From Streptomyces sp. NBC_00457 (GTDB lineage: Bacteria > Actinomycetota > Actinomycetes > Streptomycetales > Streptomycetaceae): a DNA stretch of 64,000 nt. The stretch spans positions 8,804,001-8,868,000 of the forward strand of contig NZ_CP107905.1 of the NCBI RefSeq assembly GCF_036014015.1. The letters are read 5' to 3'. Of this stretch, positions 1 through 8,700 are shown piece by piece. Under the pieces are notes generated by a model. The model had not been told where the DNA came from. It was given only the letters and a program-made list of their open reading frames with translations, and searched no databases. Numbering within the stretch: position 1 is the first letter of the stretch; each line of letters begins with the position of its first letter. A program made the position numbers and the translations under genes.

Positions 1-2
1 TT

Positions 3-473
3 CCGATCACAGTCCAGCGGCGAACTTCGGTGGCGCCCGCCAACGCGTTCCGATTGATCGTCCCCATCGACCTGTCGAGCGTTTTCCACCGGGTGGCACC
101 CTTTCCCGGTGTCAAAGGTGTGGCAAACCAGACCGAAGCATGGGATCACGTCGGTCCCACCAGGAACCCGCAGTTCGACGACGGGTCACAAGCCGACGAA
201 CAGTTGACCGAGTACACGGAAGGCTCGAGTTTCGCGTATCAGCTGACGGGATTCACGAACATCCTCTCTCGACTCGCGGCAGGCGTTCGAGGTGAATGGA
301 ACTTCAATCCCGACGGCGATGGCACCCTCATTCGGTGGACCTACGAATTCAAGCCTCTTCCGGGTCGTCGCTGGATTCTCGGCGGTCCATTCACTCTCCT
401 CTGGCGCCGATACATGGTGGCCGCCCTCGCGAGGTGCCTGCAAGTGATCGAATCGGAAGAAAACCGCTCGTAG
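3..473 (+). CDS. SRPBCC-family (polyketide cyclase/dehydrase-like) protein, 5' end outside window
   Basis: The reading frame is open to the left edge, so the true start lies outside the window; the GTG at position 30 falls inside the natural beginning of the domain (ITVQRTSVAPANAFRLIVPI), the usual first strand of an SRPBCC ligand-binding fold. The C-terminal part has the repeated strand pattern of the family (TEYTEGSSFAYQLTGF, then TLIRWTYEFKPLP) and a final amphipathic helix (LLWRRYMVAALARCLQVI). About 156 residues are visible, a normal family length. These proteins bind small hydrophobic ligands in a helix-grip cavity; the ligand cannot be told from sequence. No operon partner is seen downstream, where a 200-bp gap precedes the next gene. 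Confidence 0.7.
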   Translation, partial: PITVQRRTSVAPANAFRLIVPIDLSSVFHRVAPFPGVKGVANQTEAWDHVGPTRNPQFDDGSQADEQLTEYTEGSSFAYQLTGFTNILSRLAAGVRGEWNFNPDGDGTLIRWTYEFKPLPGRRWILGGPFTLLWRRYMVAALARCLQVIESEENRS

Positions 474-671
474 GCGTAGTTATCGAGCCCTTCGCAATCC
501 AGGGTGCAGCGTCCCCATCTCATCCAGGTCGAAGAAGTACTGGACGTCGTCCCACAGCAGATCAGACGCACCGCCATGCTGCCTGGGCTCACGTCTCTGT
601 TGCAGCCCGATTTCCTTGACGAACGAACCACACAGGGGCACCCCCCCACGTGCACGACGAAAGGCAACAGC

Positions 672-1547
672 ATGAGCACACCCTCCCTCTCTCTTCCCGG
701 CGGCACCTGGACTCTGGGTGACCTGACCGTCACCCGGTTCGGCTACGGCGCCATGCAACTGGCCGGCCCGTGGGTCATGGGGCCGCCCGCCGATCGCGAG
801 GGCGCCCTGGCCGTTCTGCGCGAAGCGGCGGTCCACCTCGGTATCACCCACATCGACACCAGCGACGCCTACGGGCCGCGCGTCACCAACGAGTTGATCC
901 GCGAGGCGCTGCACCCCTACCCCGAGTCGCTGCACATCGTGACCAAGGTGGGCGCGACCCGCGACGAACAAGGTGGCTGGCCCACGGCCCGGCGACCCGA
1001 AGATCTGCGCCGCCAGGTCCACGACAACCTCAAGTCCCTCCGGCTCGACGTACTAGACCTGGTCAACCTCCGACTCGGCAACGCCGAAGGTCCCCAGCCC
1101 GGCTCGCTCGCCGAGGCGTTCGAGACGCTCGTGGAACTCCAGCAGCAGGGCTTGATCCGCCACCTCGGGGTCAGCAACGCCACCGAGGAGCAGGTCACCG
1201 AGGCACAGAGCATCGCGCCGATCGTGTGCGTGCAGAACATGTACAACCTCGCCCACCGCCACGACGACAAGCTCATCGACCGGCTCGCCACCGAAGGCGT
1301 CGCGTACGTGCCCTTCTTCCCCCTCGGGGGCTTTACCCCGCTCCAGTCCTCAGCGCTCTCGGCGGTCGCCGCTCGATTGAAGACGACACCGATGTCCGTC
1401 GCACTGGCCTGGCTGCTGCAGCGATCACCGAACGTCCTGCTCATCCCCGGCACGTCATCGACAGCGCACCTGCGCGAGAACATCGCCGGCGCGGGACTCT
1501 CCCTCTCGCATGAGGACTTGACCGAGCTGGACGACATCGGCCGCTGA
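672..1547 (+). CDS. aldo/keto reductase
   Basis: A 291-residue (beta/alpha)8 NADPH-dependent oxidoreductase. The order of family motifs is clear: an N-terminal strand ending in TRFGYGAMQL, the HIDTSDAYGP segment with the conserved Asp and catalytic Tyr, IVTKVG with the conserved Lys, LRLDVLDLVNLR, IRHLGVSN, and the cofactor-binding end SPNVLLIPGTSSTAHLREN. The usual catalytic His before the LRL segment is replaced by Asn (LVNLR), which occurs in some members and may change activity. The ATG at 672 is preferred over in-frame upstream starts because similarity begins there and AAGG lies upstream. It heads a same-strand run of four small-molecule enzymes separated by 120-215 bp gaps. Substrate unknown. 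Confidence 0.85.
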   Translation: MSTPSLSLPGGTWTLGDLTVTRFGYGAMQLAGPWVMGPPADREGALAVLREAAVHLGITHIDTSDAYGPRVTNELIREALHPYPESLHIVTKVGATRDEQGGWPTARRPEDLRRQVHDNLKSLRLDVLDLVNLRLGNAEGPQPGSLAEAFETLVELQQQGLIRHLGVSNATEEQVTEAQSIAPIVCVQNMYNLAHRHDDKLIDRLATEGVAYVPFFPLGGFTPLQSSALSAVAARLKTTPMSVALAWLLQRSPNVLLIPGTSSTAHLRENIAGAGLSLSHEDLTELDDIGR

Positions 1548-1559
1548 ATGCGCCGTAGC

Positions 1560-1661
1560 TGAACGGCCGAAATGCCGTATCACCAGGCCGTACGTCACCC
1601 CCGCCCGGCGTGCGACCGCTCGCGGTGTTGCTCCCTGTCGGCGATGGTCCCTCCCATACCG
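1560..1661 (-). pseudogene. remnant of a TetR-type helix-turn-helix
   Basis: Read on the minus strand, about 34 codons give a good TetR DNA-binding core: ATPRAVARRAGVTYGLVIRH followed by FG. This matches the family pattern in which an A-T-x-x-x-I-A-x-x-A-G-V turn is followed by a Y/HHF recognition-helix end. No TetR start, helix 1 or ligand domain surrounds it, and the frame runs into the 3' end of the aldo/keto reductase gene. I infer a decayed local regulator for the enzyme cluster. The match is short, so it could be chance in high-GC sequence. Confidence 0.4.
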
Positions 1662-1761
1662 AAAGTGCACATCCGGCTACTAGTTGATGCCCAAGTGGGG
1701 AGTGACGGGTGCGCGATCAACGCGTCGCTGTCCCCCTCTTTGATCAGAAAGAAGTCATGTC

Positions 1762-2406
1762 ATGACTCCTGAGCCCCTCACCCCCGCCAACACCACCGTC
1801 GTTCTCGTCGACTACGCAGTCGGTTTCGCAAACCTTCTGCGCTCCCACAACCTCGCTGAACACATCAACAACGTCGTGGGCCTGGCGAAGACGGCGAAGT
1901 GGTACGAAAGCGGTCTGGTCGTGACCAACGGCCAGTCGAGCAAGCCGTCCGGCCCGCTGTACCCGGAGCTGTTGGAGGCCGTCGGTGACCAGCCGGTCAT
2001 CGAGCGTGCCGTCGACTTCAACTCCTTTTTGGACGAGTCGTTCGCCCAGGCGGTCCGGGAGGAAGGCCGGGAGAACCTGGTGGTCGGCGGCATCGCCACG
2101 GACGGATGCGTGCTGCAGACGGTGCTGGGCGGCCTGCGCGAGGGCTACCGCGTGCACGTGGCCGTCGACGCCTCCGCCAGTCCCTCGCTCGAGGCACACA
2201 ACGCGGCGGTGCAGCGTATGGTCCAAGCCGGCGCAGTACCGGTCACCTGGTTCTCCCTGGCCGCCGAGTTCCAGCTCGACCCCAAGTTCCACGACGCCCC
2301 GCACCGCATGCGGCTGATGCAGGAGAACGTGCCGTCGATGGGCATGAGTGCCCGGACCTTCTTTCACGCCCTCGAACTGGGCAAGCGCGCCGCCACGGCC
2401 GTCTGA
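1762..2406 (+). CDS. isochorismatase-like cysteine hydrolase
   Basis: A 214-residue cysteine hydrolase. The N-terminal strand TTVVLVDYAV carries the conserved Asp (about residue 17), and GGIATDGCVLQT carries the nucleophilic Cys at about 116 with the typical preceding cis-peptide region. The third family residue, a Lys normally in the middle strand, is not obvious: the equivalent stretch reads VIERAVDFNSF, so Arg may stand in. Length and the C-terminal helix are close to the YcaC-like group. Such enzymes hydrolyse amides or vinyl ethers of small acids; the substrate here is unknown. It lies between the reductase and an LLM oxidoreductase on the same strand, suggesting a joint catabolic or detoxification role. 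Confidence 0.82.
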   Translation: MTPEPLTPANTTVVLVDYAVGFANLLRSHNLAEHINNVVGLAKTAKWYESGLVVTNGQSSKPSGPLYPELLEAVGDQPVIERAVDFNSFLDESFAQAVREEGRENLVVGGIATDGCVLQTVLGGLREGYRVHVAVDASASPSLEAHNAAVQRMVQAGAVPVTWFSLAAEFQLDPKFHDAPHRMRLMQENVPSMGMSARTFFHALELGKRAATAV

Positions 2407-2609
2407 ACCCCTGGGAGCGGGTCCCTCCTGGCGGAAGCATCCGAACTCTACGGTGGCGTCATCCTCGGCCCACCGCGCTGAACCGCTCACGGACCCGGGT
2501 GCCCGTGCCGGAACAGCCGCCACCTGCCCGTTCCCCTTCCCGCTCCCGACGACCGCTCCCGACGACTGCGGCCGACGTCAGGCAAGCGCCGGTCGCTCAG
2601 GAGACTTTC

Positions 2610-3488
2610 ATGCCCCTTCCTGTCCTGTTCGGCGCGAACGTAGAGCCACTGGCCCTCCCCGTCGGCCGCTCCAGTGAGCAGGCACTACTCATCGACAGCC
2701 TCGGCCTCGACCTTCTCACCATCCAGGACCACCCGTATCAGGGGGCGTTCGACGACACCTGGACACTGCTCACCTTCCTGGCCGCGCGGACGCGACATGT
2801 CACGCTCGTCCCGACGGTCAGCTCCCTGCCGTTGCGCCCGCCCGCGCTGCTGGCGAAGGCTGCGGCGACCTTGGACAGACTGACCGGCTCCCGGGTCCAG
2901 CTCGGCCTGGGCGCCGGCGCCTTCTGGGAAGCCATCGAGGCCATGGGCGGCTCCCGTCGCACGCCGAGAGAGGCCGTCGACGCGCTTGAAGAGGCGATCA
3001 CCGTCATCCGGGCCATGTGGAGTGGCGAGCGCAGCGTGCGGACGCACGGCGCGCACTACTCGCTCGCCGGCGTCCATCCCGGCCCGGCGCCGGCCCCCGG
3101 TCTGGGACTGTGGCTGGGCTCCTACGGGCCCCGCACGCTGGCCCTGACCGGCGCAAAAGCGGACGGCTGGCTTCCCTCGCATGCCTACCTCGGACTCGAC
3201 GCACTGCCCACGGCTGTCCGCCGCATCGACGACGCAGCCCTGACGGCGGGCCGCGATCCGGACACGATCCGCCGGGTCTACAACATCGCCGGTGTCATCC
3301 AACCGGGATCCGCCGGCCCGTTCCAGGGGCCCGCCGCCCAGTGGACCGAGCACCTTGTCGCACTCGTGCGCACCGTCGGCATGAACGGTTTCATCATCTG
3401 GCCCGAACGAGACCACACCCGACAGATCAGCGCATTCGCCGCCGAAGTCGTACCCGCAGTCCGCGAAGCCCTCGCACTGCAGGCCTGA
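2610..3488 (+). CDS. LLM-class flavin-dependent oxidoreductase
   Basis: A 292-residue luciferase-like (TIM barrel) oxidoreductase. Typical segments are the N-terminal strand with LDLLTIQDHPY, the VTLVPTVSSLPLRPPALLAK strand-helix unit, the LDRLTGSRVQLGLGAG turn, and LWLGSYGPRTLALTGAKADG near the flavin phosphate site. Members use FMN or coenzyme F420; the sequence alone does not decide, although F420 is common in actinobacteria. The ATG at 2610 has an AGGAG seven bases upstream; the longer open frame to the left overlaps the preceding gene and has no family similarity. The neighbouring reductase and hydrolases support a small-molecule degradation role. Confidence 0.85.
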   Translation: MPLPVLFGANVEPLALPVGRSSEQALLIDSLGLDLLTIQDHPYQGAFDDTWTLLTFLAARTRHVTLVPTVSSLPLRPPALLAKAAATLDRLTGSRVQLGLGAGAFWEAIEAMGGSRRTPREAVDALEEAITVIRAMWSGERSVRTHGAHYSLAGVHPGPAPAPGLGLWLGSYGPRTLALTGAKADGWLPSHAYLGLDALPTAVRRIDDAALTAGRDPDTIRRVYNIAGVIQPGSAGPFQGPAAQWTEHLVALVRTVGMNGFIIWPERDHTRQISAFAAEVVPAVREALALQA

Positions 3489-3648
3489 AGTAGCACGGAC
3501 CCCCACGAGGGTCGGCGTCCCGCACGGCATCGGCTTCGAGAACGCCCCACCCGACGATGCCAGCCTCAACCGGCCGGGCTGTCCGCCGACTTCACCGGCC
3601 CCCGCGACCAGAAAGTCCTGGTCTTCCTCTCCGACCCCAGGTGATCCC

Positions 3649-4548
3649 ATGAGCGACGAAACACCCCTCCCCGACGGATTCGAAAGCATCACCGTCACGG
3701 CGAACGGCACCCGGCTGCATGCCGTGGTCGGCGGGTCCGGTGCACCCGTACTCCTTCTGCACGGCTGGCCCCAGACGTGGCGAGCCTGGCGACACCTCAT
3801 GCCGGCCCTCGCCGCGCACGGTTACCGCGTCGTCGTACCCGACCTGCGCGGCATGGGTGCCTCCGACCGTCCCCTGAGCGGATACGACAAGGACACACAA
3901 GCAGAGGACATGCGCGAACTCCTCGCACAGCTCGGCATCCACGGCGGCGTGCGCATCGTCGGGCACGACATCGGTGGCATGGTGGCCTTCGCCTACGCCC
4001 GCCGCCATCCCGAGGAAGTCGAACGCCTCGTCCTCGTCGAACTCGCCCTCCCCGGCTTCGGCTTGGAGCAGGCGATGGACGTGGCCTCCGGCGGTCTGTT
4101 CCACTTCGGCCTCTTCATGACCGAAGAACTGCCCGAGCTGCTCCTCGAAGGCCGGGAAAGCGACTTCCTCACCTGGTGGTTCGACTGGTTGTCCGCGGTA
4201 CCCGGAACCTTCCCGCCGGAAGATGTCGACACCATCGCCTCCTCCTACCGCGGATACGAGGCACTGCACGCCGGCTTCGCGCACTACCGCACCCTCCTTG
4301 ACGACGGCCGCGTCAACCGGGCCTGGCACGAAACCGGGGGAACCCTTCCCATTCCCGTACTCGCCGTCGGCGGCGAGCACAGCTCCGGCGCCCGACTCGC
4401 CGACAGCCTGGACACAGCAGCGCCGCACCTGACCGGCGCGGTGATTGAGGGCAGTGGCCACTTCGTGCCCGAGGAACGACCCGATGCCTTCGCCCGCGAG
4501 CTGCTCCCCTTCCTGTCTGCCCCGCCCCGACCCGCCGGGCGCACCTGA
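3649..4548 (+). CDS. alpha/beta hydrolase, epoxide-hydrolase-like
   Basis: A 299-residue alpha/beta hydrolase with the epoxide hydrolase/dehalogenase signature. HGWPQT (about 39-44) forms the oxyanion hole, DLRGMGASDRP follows, and RIVGHDIGGMVA carries the Asp nucleophile at about 107 instead of Ser. The catalytic His is in EGSGHFVPEERPD at about 271, with Glu in GGEHS (about 243) as likely charge-relay acid, and the cap-domain HYR supplies a Tyr of the kind that polarises epoxides. This predicts hydrolysis of an epoxide or haloacid, but the substrate is not determined. It is the fourth enzyme of the same-strand run from 672 and probably acts in the same process. Confidence 0.87.
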   Translation: MSDETPLPDGFESITVTANGTRLHAVVGGSGAPVLLLHGWPQTWRAWRHLMPALAAHGYRVVVPDLRGMGASDRPLSGYDKDTQAEDMRELLAQLGIHGGVRIVGHDIGGMVAFAYARRHPEEVERLVLVELALPGFGLEQAMDVASGGLFHFGLFMTEELPELLLEGRESDFLTWWFDWLSAVPGTFPPEDVDTIASSYRGYEALHAGFAHYRTLLDDGRVNRAWHETGGTLPIPVLAVGGEHSSGARLADSLDTAAPHLTGAVIEGSGHFVPEERPDAFARELLPFLSAPPRPAGRT

Positions 4549-4730
4549 CAGGCTGGCGGCAGCGGCGGACGCTCCCCTTGTTGCGTACCTGTACACCCGG
4601 GAGGGATCGGTAAGTTCACGTCGCCGCGCCATGCCGCCCGGCAGACGGTCCCGGGGTAGTGCCTGCGGTACTTGGAGATGGGCAGCACAAGGGTTGGTGA
4701 CGGACCCTGTGCGCACGGAAATCTGTACGC

Positions 4731-6119
4731 ATGACGCGACGCAAGGCAGTAATCATCCCCTCGGTCCTCCTCTCCCTCAGCGCGCTGACGGTCGCCACGC
4801 CTGCCATGGGCGCCACGGCGCACGGTTCACCGGCCCCGGCATCGAAGGCATCTGCCTCCTGGCAGAGCGGCGAGAGTGTGGTGGCCGGCATCGACCGCAG
4901 CTCCCACCCCCTGCGGACCACGAACCCCACGGGCAGTCTGCGGGACCTCGACGCGCTGGGCCGCATGCTCAAGGGCACCGAGGTGGTGGGACTGGGCGAG
5001 GCCACTCACGGTTCGCGGGACTTCTTCCGCATGAAGCACCGGGTCTTCCGCTATCTGGTCGAGGAGAAAGGATTCCGGACCTTCAGCCTGGAACTCCCCT
5101 GGAGCAGCGGTGTGCGGATCGACGAGTACGTGGTGCAGGGCAAGGGCAACCTCAAGGACATCGCCCGTGAGGAGTTCCAGGGTTCCTACCGGATCTGGAA
5201 CAACCAGGACTACATCGACCTCATCGGGTGGATGCGGGACTACAACCTCCACCACCCCGGCGACCCGGTGCGTTTCATGGGCAACGACATGGGCTATGCC
5301 GGCCCGGAACTGTACGCACGGGTCATCGACTACGTATCCCACGAGTACCCGCAACTGCTGAAGCAGGCGACCGAGTTGTACCGCGGTCTGGCCCCGACAA
5401 CCGACGCCGGCACCTTCGCCGAGGAGTACTACAAGCTGCCGCTCGCCGAGCGCCAGGAGCGGGCGGAGCGGACCCGGAAGGTCTACGAGCTCCTGCGCGC
5501 ACAGCGCCCCGGCCCTGGTGACAAGCAGAACCATCGGTGGATGACACAGCACGCCCTGGCCATCCACCAGATGGCCAGGGGCCTGGCCTTCGACATCGGC
5601 GACGAGGATCAAATCGCGCAGATGATGAAGCTCCGCGACCAGGTGATGGCCGAGAACGTGGAGTGGTGGCACCAGTACACCGGGAACAAGATTCTTTTGT
5701 CGGCCCACAACACCCACGTGTCCTACGACTCGTTCGACAAGCGGTACCCCAAGACTCAGGGCTCCTTTCTCCGCGACGCACTGGGCAGCCGCTACGCCAG
5801 TATCGGCTTCTCGTTCTACGAGGGTTCCTTCATCGCGTTCGGCACCGACGACAACGTGATGCGCAGCTACCACGTGGACGGCGCGAAGCCGGGCTCCAAC
5901 GAACAGACCCTGGACAAGGCCCGCCGGGACGACTACATCCTCGACATGCGCAAGGCCCCCGAGCCGGTGCGCGAGTGGCTGGACAAGGAGCGTGGCACCT
6001 GGAACATCGGCGCCGGATGGCCCGACCCCGTGGAATACACGGCCGCATTCGGCAAGGCCCACGACATCCTCATACACCTGCACGACGTCCAGGCCACCAC
6101 GTACCTCGGCACACCCTGA
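4731..6119 (+). CDS. exported erythromycin-esterase-family protein
   Basis: A 462-residue protein with an N-terminal signal peptide (basic MTRRK, hydrophobic core, then ATPAMGATAHG as the cleavage region). The mature part has the Ere signatures: VVGLGEATHGSRDFF with the conserved Glu and His, the LELPW segment, FMGNDMGYAG, and LLSAHNTHVSYD with a second conserved His. Characterised Ere enzymes open the macrolide lactone ring in the cytoplasm; an exported version suggests an extracellular ester target or another lactone, so resistance is only a possibility. It stands alone, 182 bp after the hydrolase run, and is followed by decayed transposase sequence. Confidence 0.85.
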   Translation: MTRRKAVIIPSVLLSLSALTVATPAMGATAHGSPAPASKASASWQSGESVVAGIDRSSHPLRTTNPTGSLRDLDALGRMLKGTEVVGLGEATHGSRDFFRMKHRVFRYLVEEKGFRTFSLELPWSSGVRIDEYVVQGKGNLKDIAREEFQGSYRIWNNQDYIDLIGWMRDYNLHHPGDPVRFMGNDMGYAGPELYARVIDYVSHEYPQLLKQATELYRGLAPTTDAGTFAEEYYKLPLAERQERAERTRKVYELLRAQRPGPGDKQNHRWMTQHALAIHQMARGLAFDIGDEDQIAQMMKLRDQVMAENVEWWHQYTGNKILLSAHNTHVSYDSFDKRYPKTQGSFLRDALGSRYASIGFSFYEGSFIAFGTDDNVMRSYHVDGAKPGSNEQTLDKARRDDYILDMRKAPEPVREWLDKERGTWNIGAGWPDPVEYTAAFGKAHDILIHLHDVQATTYLGTP

Positions 6120-6285
6120 CACCCCACCACCGACACACCTGGGGGAGGGCCGGAACGGTCCGGACCTCCCCGACGCATACGTCCTCGCTGCGACGGCTGC
6201 GGTGCGTGGCGACGTTCACGGCCGCGACCCCGTGCCCGGGTGTGATCCGGCACGGGGCACCGTGACGGACCGAAGCCCTTCCGCC

Positions 6286-6430
6286 CCCGTCCTCCAGCGT
6301 CGGGAAGTACCCCATGCGCTGACACAGCTTCAGCAGCACGGCCAGCAGATGCTCGTGCGCGGTGATCAGCCGCTTGAACCGCGGGGTACGCGGTCCGCTC
6401 GATCGAGGTCACAATCGTGCCCCGGGCCAA
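6286..6430 (-). pseudogene. Tn3-family transposase N-terminal remnant (frameshifted)
   Basis: On the minus strand a frame starting at about 6430 gives ARGTIVTSIERTAYP; after a frameshift the sequence continues RFKRLITAHE, then HLLAVLLKLCQRMGYFPTLE. This order (S-I-E-R-T-A-Y-P-R-F-K-R-L, then Q-R-M-G-Y-F-P-x-L-E) is what I know from the DUF4158 N-terminal domain of actinobacterial Tn3-family transposases. The middle segment between AHE and the QRMGYFP motif is missing, so there is an internal deletion as well as the frameshift. No inverted repeats or resolvase are seen nearby. It marks an old Tn3-type insertion next to the esterase gene. Confidence 0.55.
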
Positions 6431-6438
6431 GACGCCAG

Positions 6439-6660
6439 CTAAACATCACCACCGGGAAACCGGAGGTCCTTCAGCGCGAACCCACGGGTCCACCGGTGTG
6501 CGTCAGGCCAATGCATCCGTGGGTTCGGGTGAAACACGAGGATGCTGAGCGATCCGAAGGGTCTCGCGGTGACGTCGGCCTGGATGTCCTGTCGGACAGC
6601 CGCGGCCCGTAGGCGATCAGCTCGTCCCGGTCGAGCGGCGCCGCGAGGTGGGCGGCCTGC
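6439..6660 (-). pseudogene. decayed unrecognised gene, 3' part only
   Basis: Minus-strand reading gives a protein-like stretch HLAAPLDRDELIAYGPRLSD; after a one-base shift it continues DIQADVTARPFGSLSILVFH, then NPRMHWPDAHRWTRGFALKD and LRFPGGD, and stops with TAG at 6441-6439. The composition (mixed hydrophobic strands, Trp, His and Pro) is unlike random antisense translation, and the frame change suggests a broken gene. I do not recognise the family. Its end lies 8 bp from the start of the transposase remnant, so the two may belong to the same insertion or deletion scar. Confidence 0.35.
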
Positions 6661-6684
6661 CCCCTGCCGAGGCCGAGCACCAGG

Positions 6685-7593
6685 TCAGGTCTGATCCGCG
6701 GCGCGCAGGGCCCGCGCCAGCCATTCCAGCTCCTCGGTCGCGTCGGGCGACGAATCCTGCCCGCGCACACGGGCGACGAGCCTGCGGTAGTGCTCCGCTC
6801 CTGCCTCGATCCCGGCTTCCAGGCTGCGCAGCACGGCGGCCCGATCGGCGTCACCGAACAGCTCGGACAGCACCTCGGCCGCTGTCGGCCCCTCGGGAGC
6901 GACCCCGCCTTTTCTGACCTCCGCGACGGTCTGCACGATCTGCCTGGCCCACCAGATGGCCGCCCCGGGGGGACGGCTCTGCCCCGGTACGGGCGTGTTG
7001 AGCTCCATCCATGTGCGCAACCGGGCGCGGAAATCGGGGTCCCGCACCAGTTCGGCCAGTTCGATCCAGGCGTCGACCTGCTCAGGTGTGGGATCGTCGG
7101 GCAATTCGATGCTGAAGGTGTGTATGCGGTCGCGCAGGCGGGGGTCGTCGAGGCCGCCGAACACCTCCTCCTTGAACTCGTCGATGATCTGCTTGCGCTC
7201 GGCGGCGGAAAGCCGCGCCAACCGGTTCATCAGTGCTGTCTCCTCAACGGTCGAACCCCGTTTCGCCACGGTGGACAGGACGGCCCGGCTCACCTTGAGT
7301 GAGCGGATCTGCGCGTTGAGCGCGGCCACATGCGCGTCGGCGACCTCGGCGACCGTGGTGCGGCCGCTCAGGACGCGGCACACATCGTCGAGCCCGAGGC
7401 CCAGCTCCCGCAGGGTGCGGACCAGCTCGACGCGGGCCACGGACTCGGCGTCGTACAACCGGTAGCCGCCCGCGGAGCGGGCCACAGGCGGCACCGCCCC
7501 CTCGTCCGACCAGAAGCGCAGGGTACGTACCGGAAGTCCGGTGCGGTGCGCGAGCCGGCCAATGGTGAGCAAGTGGGGGCGTTCGTCGTCCAT
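6685..7593 (-). CDS. MerR-family transcriptional regulator
   Basis: A 302-residue regulator. The N-terminal MerR winged helix is clear: LLTIGRLAHRTGLPVRTLRF (about 9-28), WSDEGAVPPVARSAGGYRLY and a LRELGLGLDDVCRVLSG coiled-coil linker. The remainder, about 190 residues, is helical and rich in Leu and Arg, with no cysteine or multidrug-binding motif that I recognise, so the inducer is unknown. The start at 7593 places the HTH eight residues in, normal for the family. It is followed on the same strand by decayed sequence and preceded by an AraC-type gene 120 bp away. It may have regulated the now broken downstream gene. Confidence 0.85.
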   Translation of the reverse strand: MDDERPHLLTIGRLAHRTGLPVRTLRFWSDEGAVPPVARSAGGYRLYDAESVARVELVRTLRELGLGLDDVCRVLSGRTTVAEVADAHVAALNAQIRSLKVSRAVLSTVAKRGSTVEETALMNRLARLSAAERKQIIDEFKEEVFGGLDDPRLRDRIHTFSIELPDDPTPEQVDAWIELAELVRDPDFRARLRTWMELNTPVPGQSRPPGAAIWWARQIVQTVAEVRKGGVAPEGPTAAEVLSELFGDADRAAVLRSLEAGIEAGAEHYRRLVARVRGQDSSPDATEELEWLARALRAADQT

Positions 7594-7713
7594 GAGTAAG
7601 ATCCTGAACCCTCCGGCGGCTGGAGACTCAAGCGCCTCAGTGCGGCATCCCGTGAGTTCTCCAGAGCTCTGCCGAGCGGTCAGTTCATGCGTCAGGCCCT
7701 GCTTCAGGTCCGT

Positions 7714-8700
7714 TCAGCGTGCGGCCGATCCGGTCGAGCGGGCATATTCGGCGGGCGTTTGACCGTAGTGTTTCTTGAAGGCGCGGATGAAGTGGCTGCT
7801 GTCGGCGAAGTGCCAGTGGGCGGCGAGTTCCGAGATGCTCCACCGGCCGGGCGGCGATGTGAGGGCGAGCCGGGCTTCTTCCAGCCGCCGGTGGCGGATG
7901 TAGGCGATCACCGACTCTCCTACCGTGGCGAATGCCCGCTGCAGGGTGCGTACAGAGACGTTGAGCTCGCGTGCCAGCATCGTCGGGGACAGCTCGGGAT
8001 GGGCGAGATGGCTGTCGGCGAGGTCCTTCGCGGCCCGGGTGAGTGCGGGAGCCAACTGTGGTTCCACGTCGTCGAAGCGGCGCACCGCCACGGCCTTGGC
8101 CAGTTCGATCAGGGTGCTGTGGGCGGCGTGCACGCCGGCTGGGCCGAGGTCGGTGGCCGTCTTAAGGATCATGTTCGTGTGGGCCGTCAGCAGGCGCATC
8201 TCGGCCGAGTCCGCCGGCCCGATGACAGTCCGGTTCCCGAGCAGGGATCTGAGCGTCGCGGAGGGCAGGAAAAGGAACTGCGCAGTGGTGTGCGGCGCCG
8301 TCTCGAAGGGCATCTGCCGCCCGAAGTGCCGGAACAGGAACTGCCCGGTCGATACGGTGTGCTCGTCGCGATCGGGCAGGCCGCCCAACGTCCATGCGCC
8401 GCGCCGCAATACGTGGATCTCCACCAGGTCCCGATCGCCGCCCGCGGGGTCCGCGATCCGGGTGGCCGACGCCATGTGGAGATCAGCGATCACCACATCG
8501 CGCACCCGGGCGACGGATCCCTTGAGCCGGAAGTCGGCGATCGTGGCCGGGCTGAAGGCCGGCAGGGGGAAGACATCGCCGATCTGCGTCTGCCATTCAC
8601 GACGGAAGGCATCGAATCCTCGCGGTGCCACACCCGGGACCCTGGAATCGACGGCGAACGCCCCGGGCGCCAGGTCGGTCACCGAGCCAGTGCTGTTCAT
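7714..8700 (-). CDS. AraC-family transcriptional regulator
   Basis: About 328 residues. The N-terminal half is an AraC ligand-binding region of the type with the DLVEIHVLRRGAWTL strand and GQFLFRHFGRQMPF. The C-terminal half has two helix-turn-helix motifs: SPTMLARELNVSVRTLQRAF, then RWSISELAAHWHFADSSHFI followed by RAFKKHYGQTPAEYA. Start choice is uncertain: ATG at 8700 begins with MNSTGSVTD and is preceded directly by GGAG, while the frame stays open further upstream with only non-conserved residues. Both regulator genes here point leftwards and away from the MMPL exporter; no target is evident. Confidence 0.83.
   Translation of the reverse strand: MNSTGSVTDLAPGAFAVDSRVPGVAPRGFDAFRREWQTQIGDVFPLPAFSPATIADFRLKGSVARVRDVVIADLHMASATRIADPAGGDRDLVEIHVLRRGAWTLGGLPDRDEHTVSTGQFLFRHFGRQMPFETAPHTTAQFLFLPSATLRSLLGNRTVIGPADSAEMRLLTAHTNMILKTATDLGPAGVHAAHSTLIELAKAVAVRRFDDVEPQLAPALTRAAKDLADSHLAHPELSPTMLARELNVSVRTLQRAFATVGESVIAYIRHRRLEEARLALTSPPGRWSISELAAHWHFADSSHFIRAFKKHYGQTPAEYARSTGSAAR

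Noticed and set aside
2407..2609. 13-bp tandem repeat (GCTCCCGACGACC type) before the LLM gene as an operator
   Set aside because: Only two copies, not symmetrical, in low-complexity GC-rich sequence.
3489..3648. Protein-like stretch GLSADFTGPRDQKVLVFLSD ending in TGA five bases before the alpha/beta hydrolase ATG
   Set aside because: Only about 22 codons, no recognisable family, and the frame upstream is poor; could be chance.
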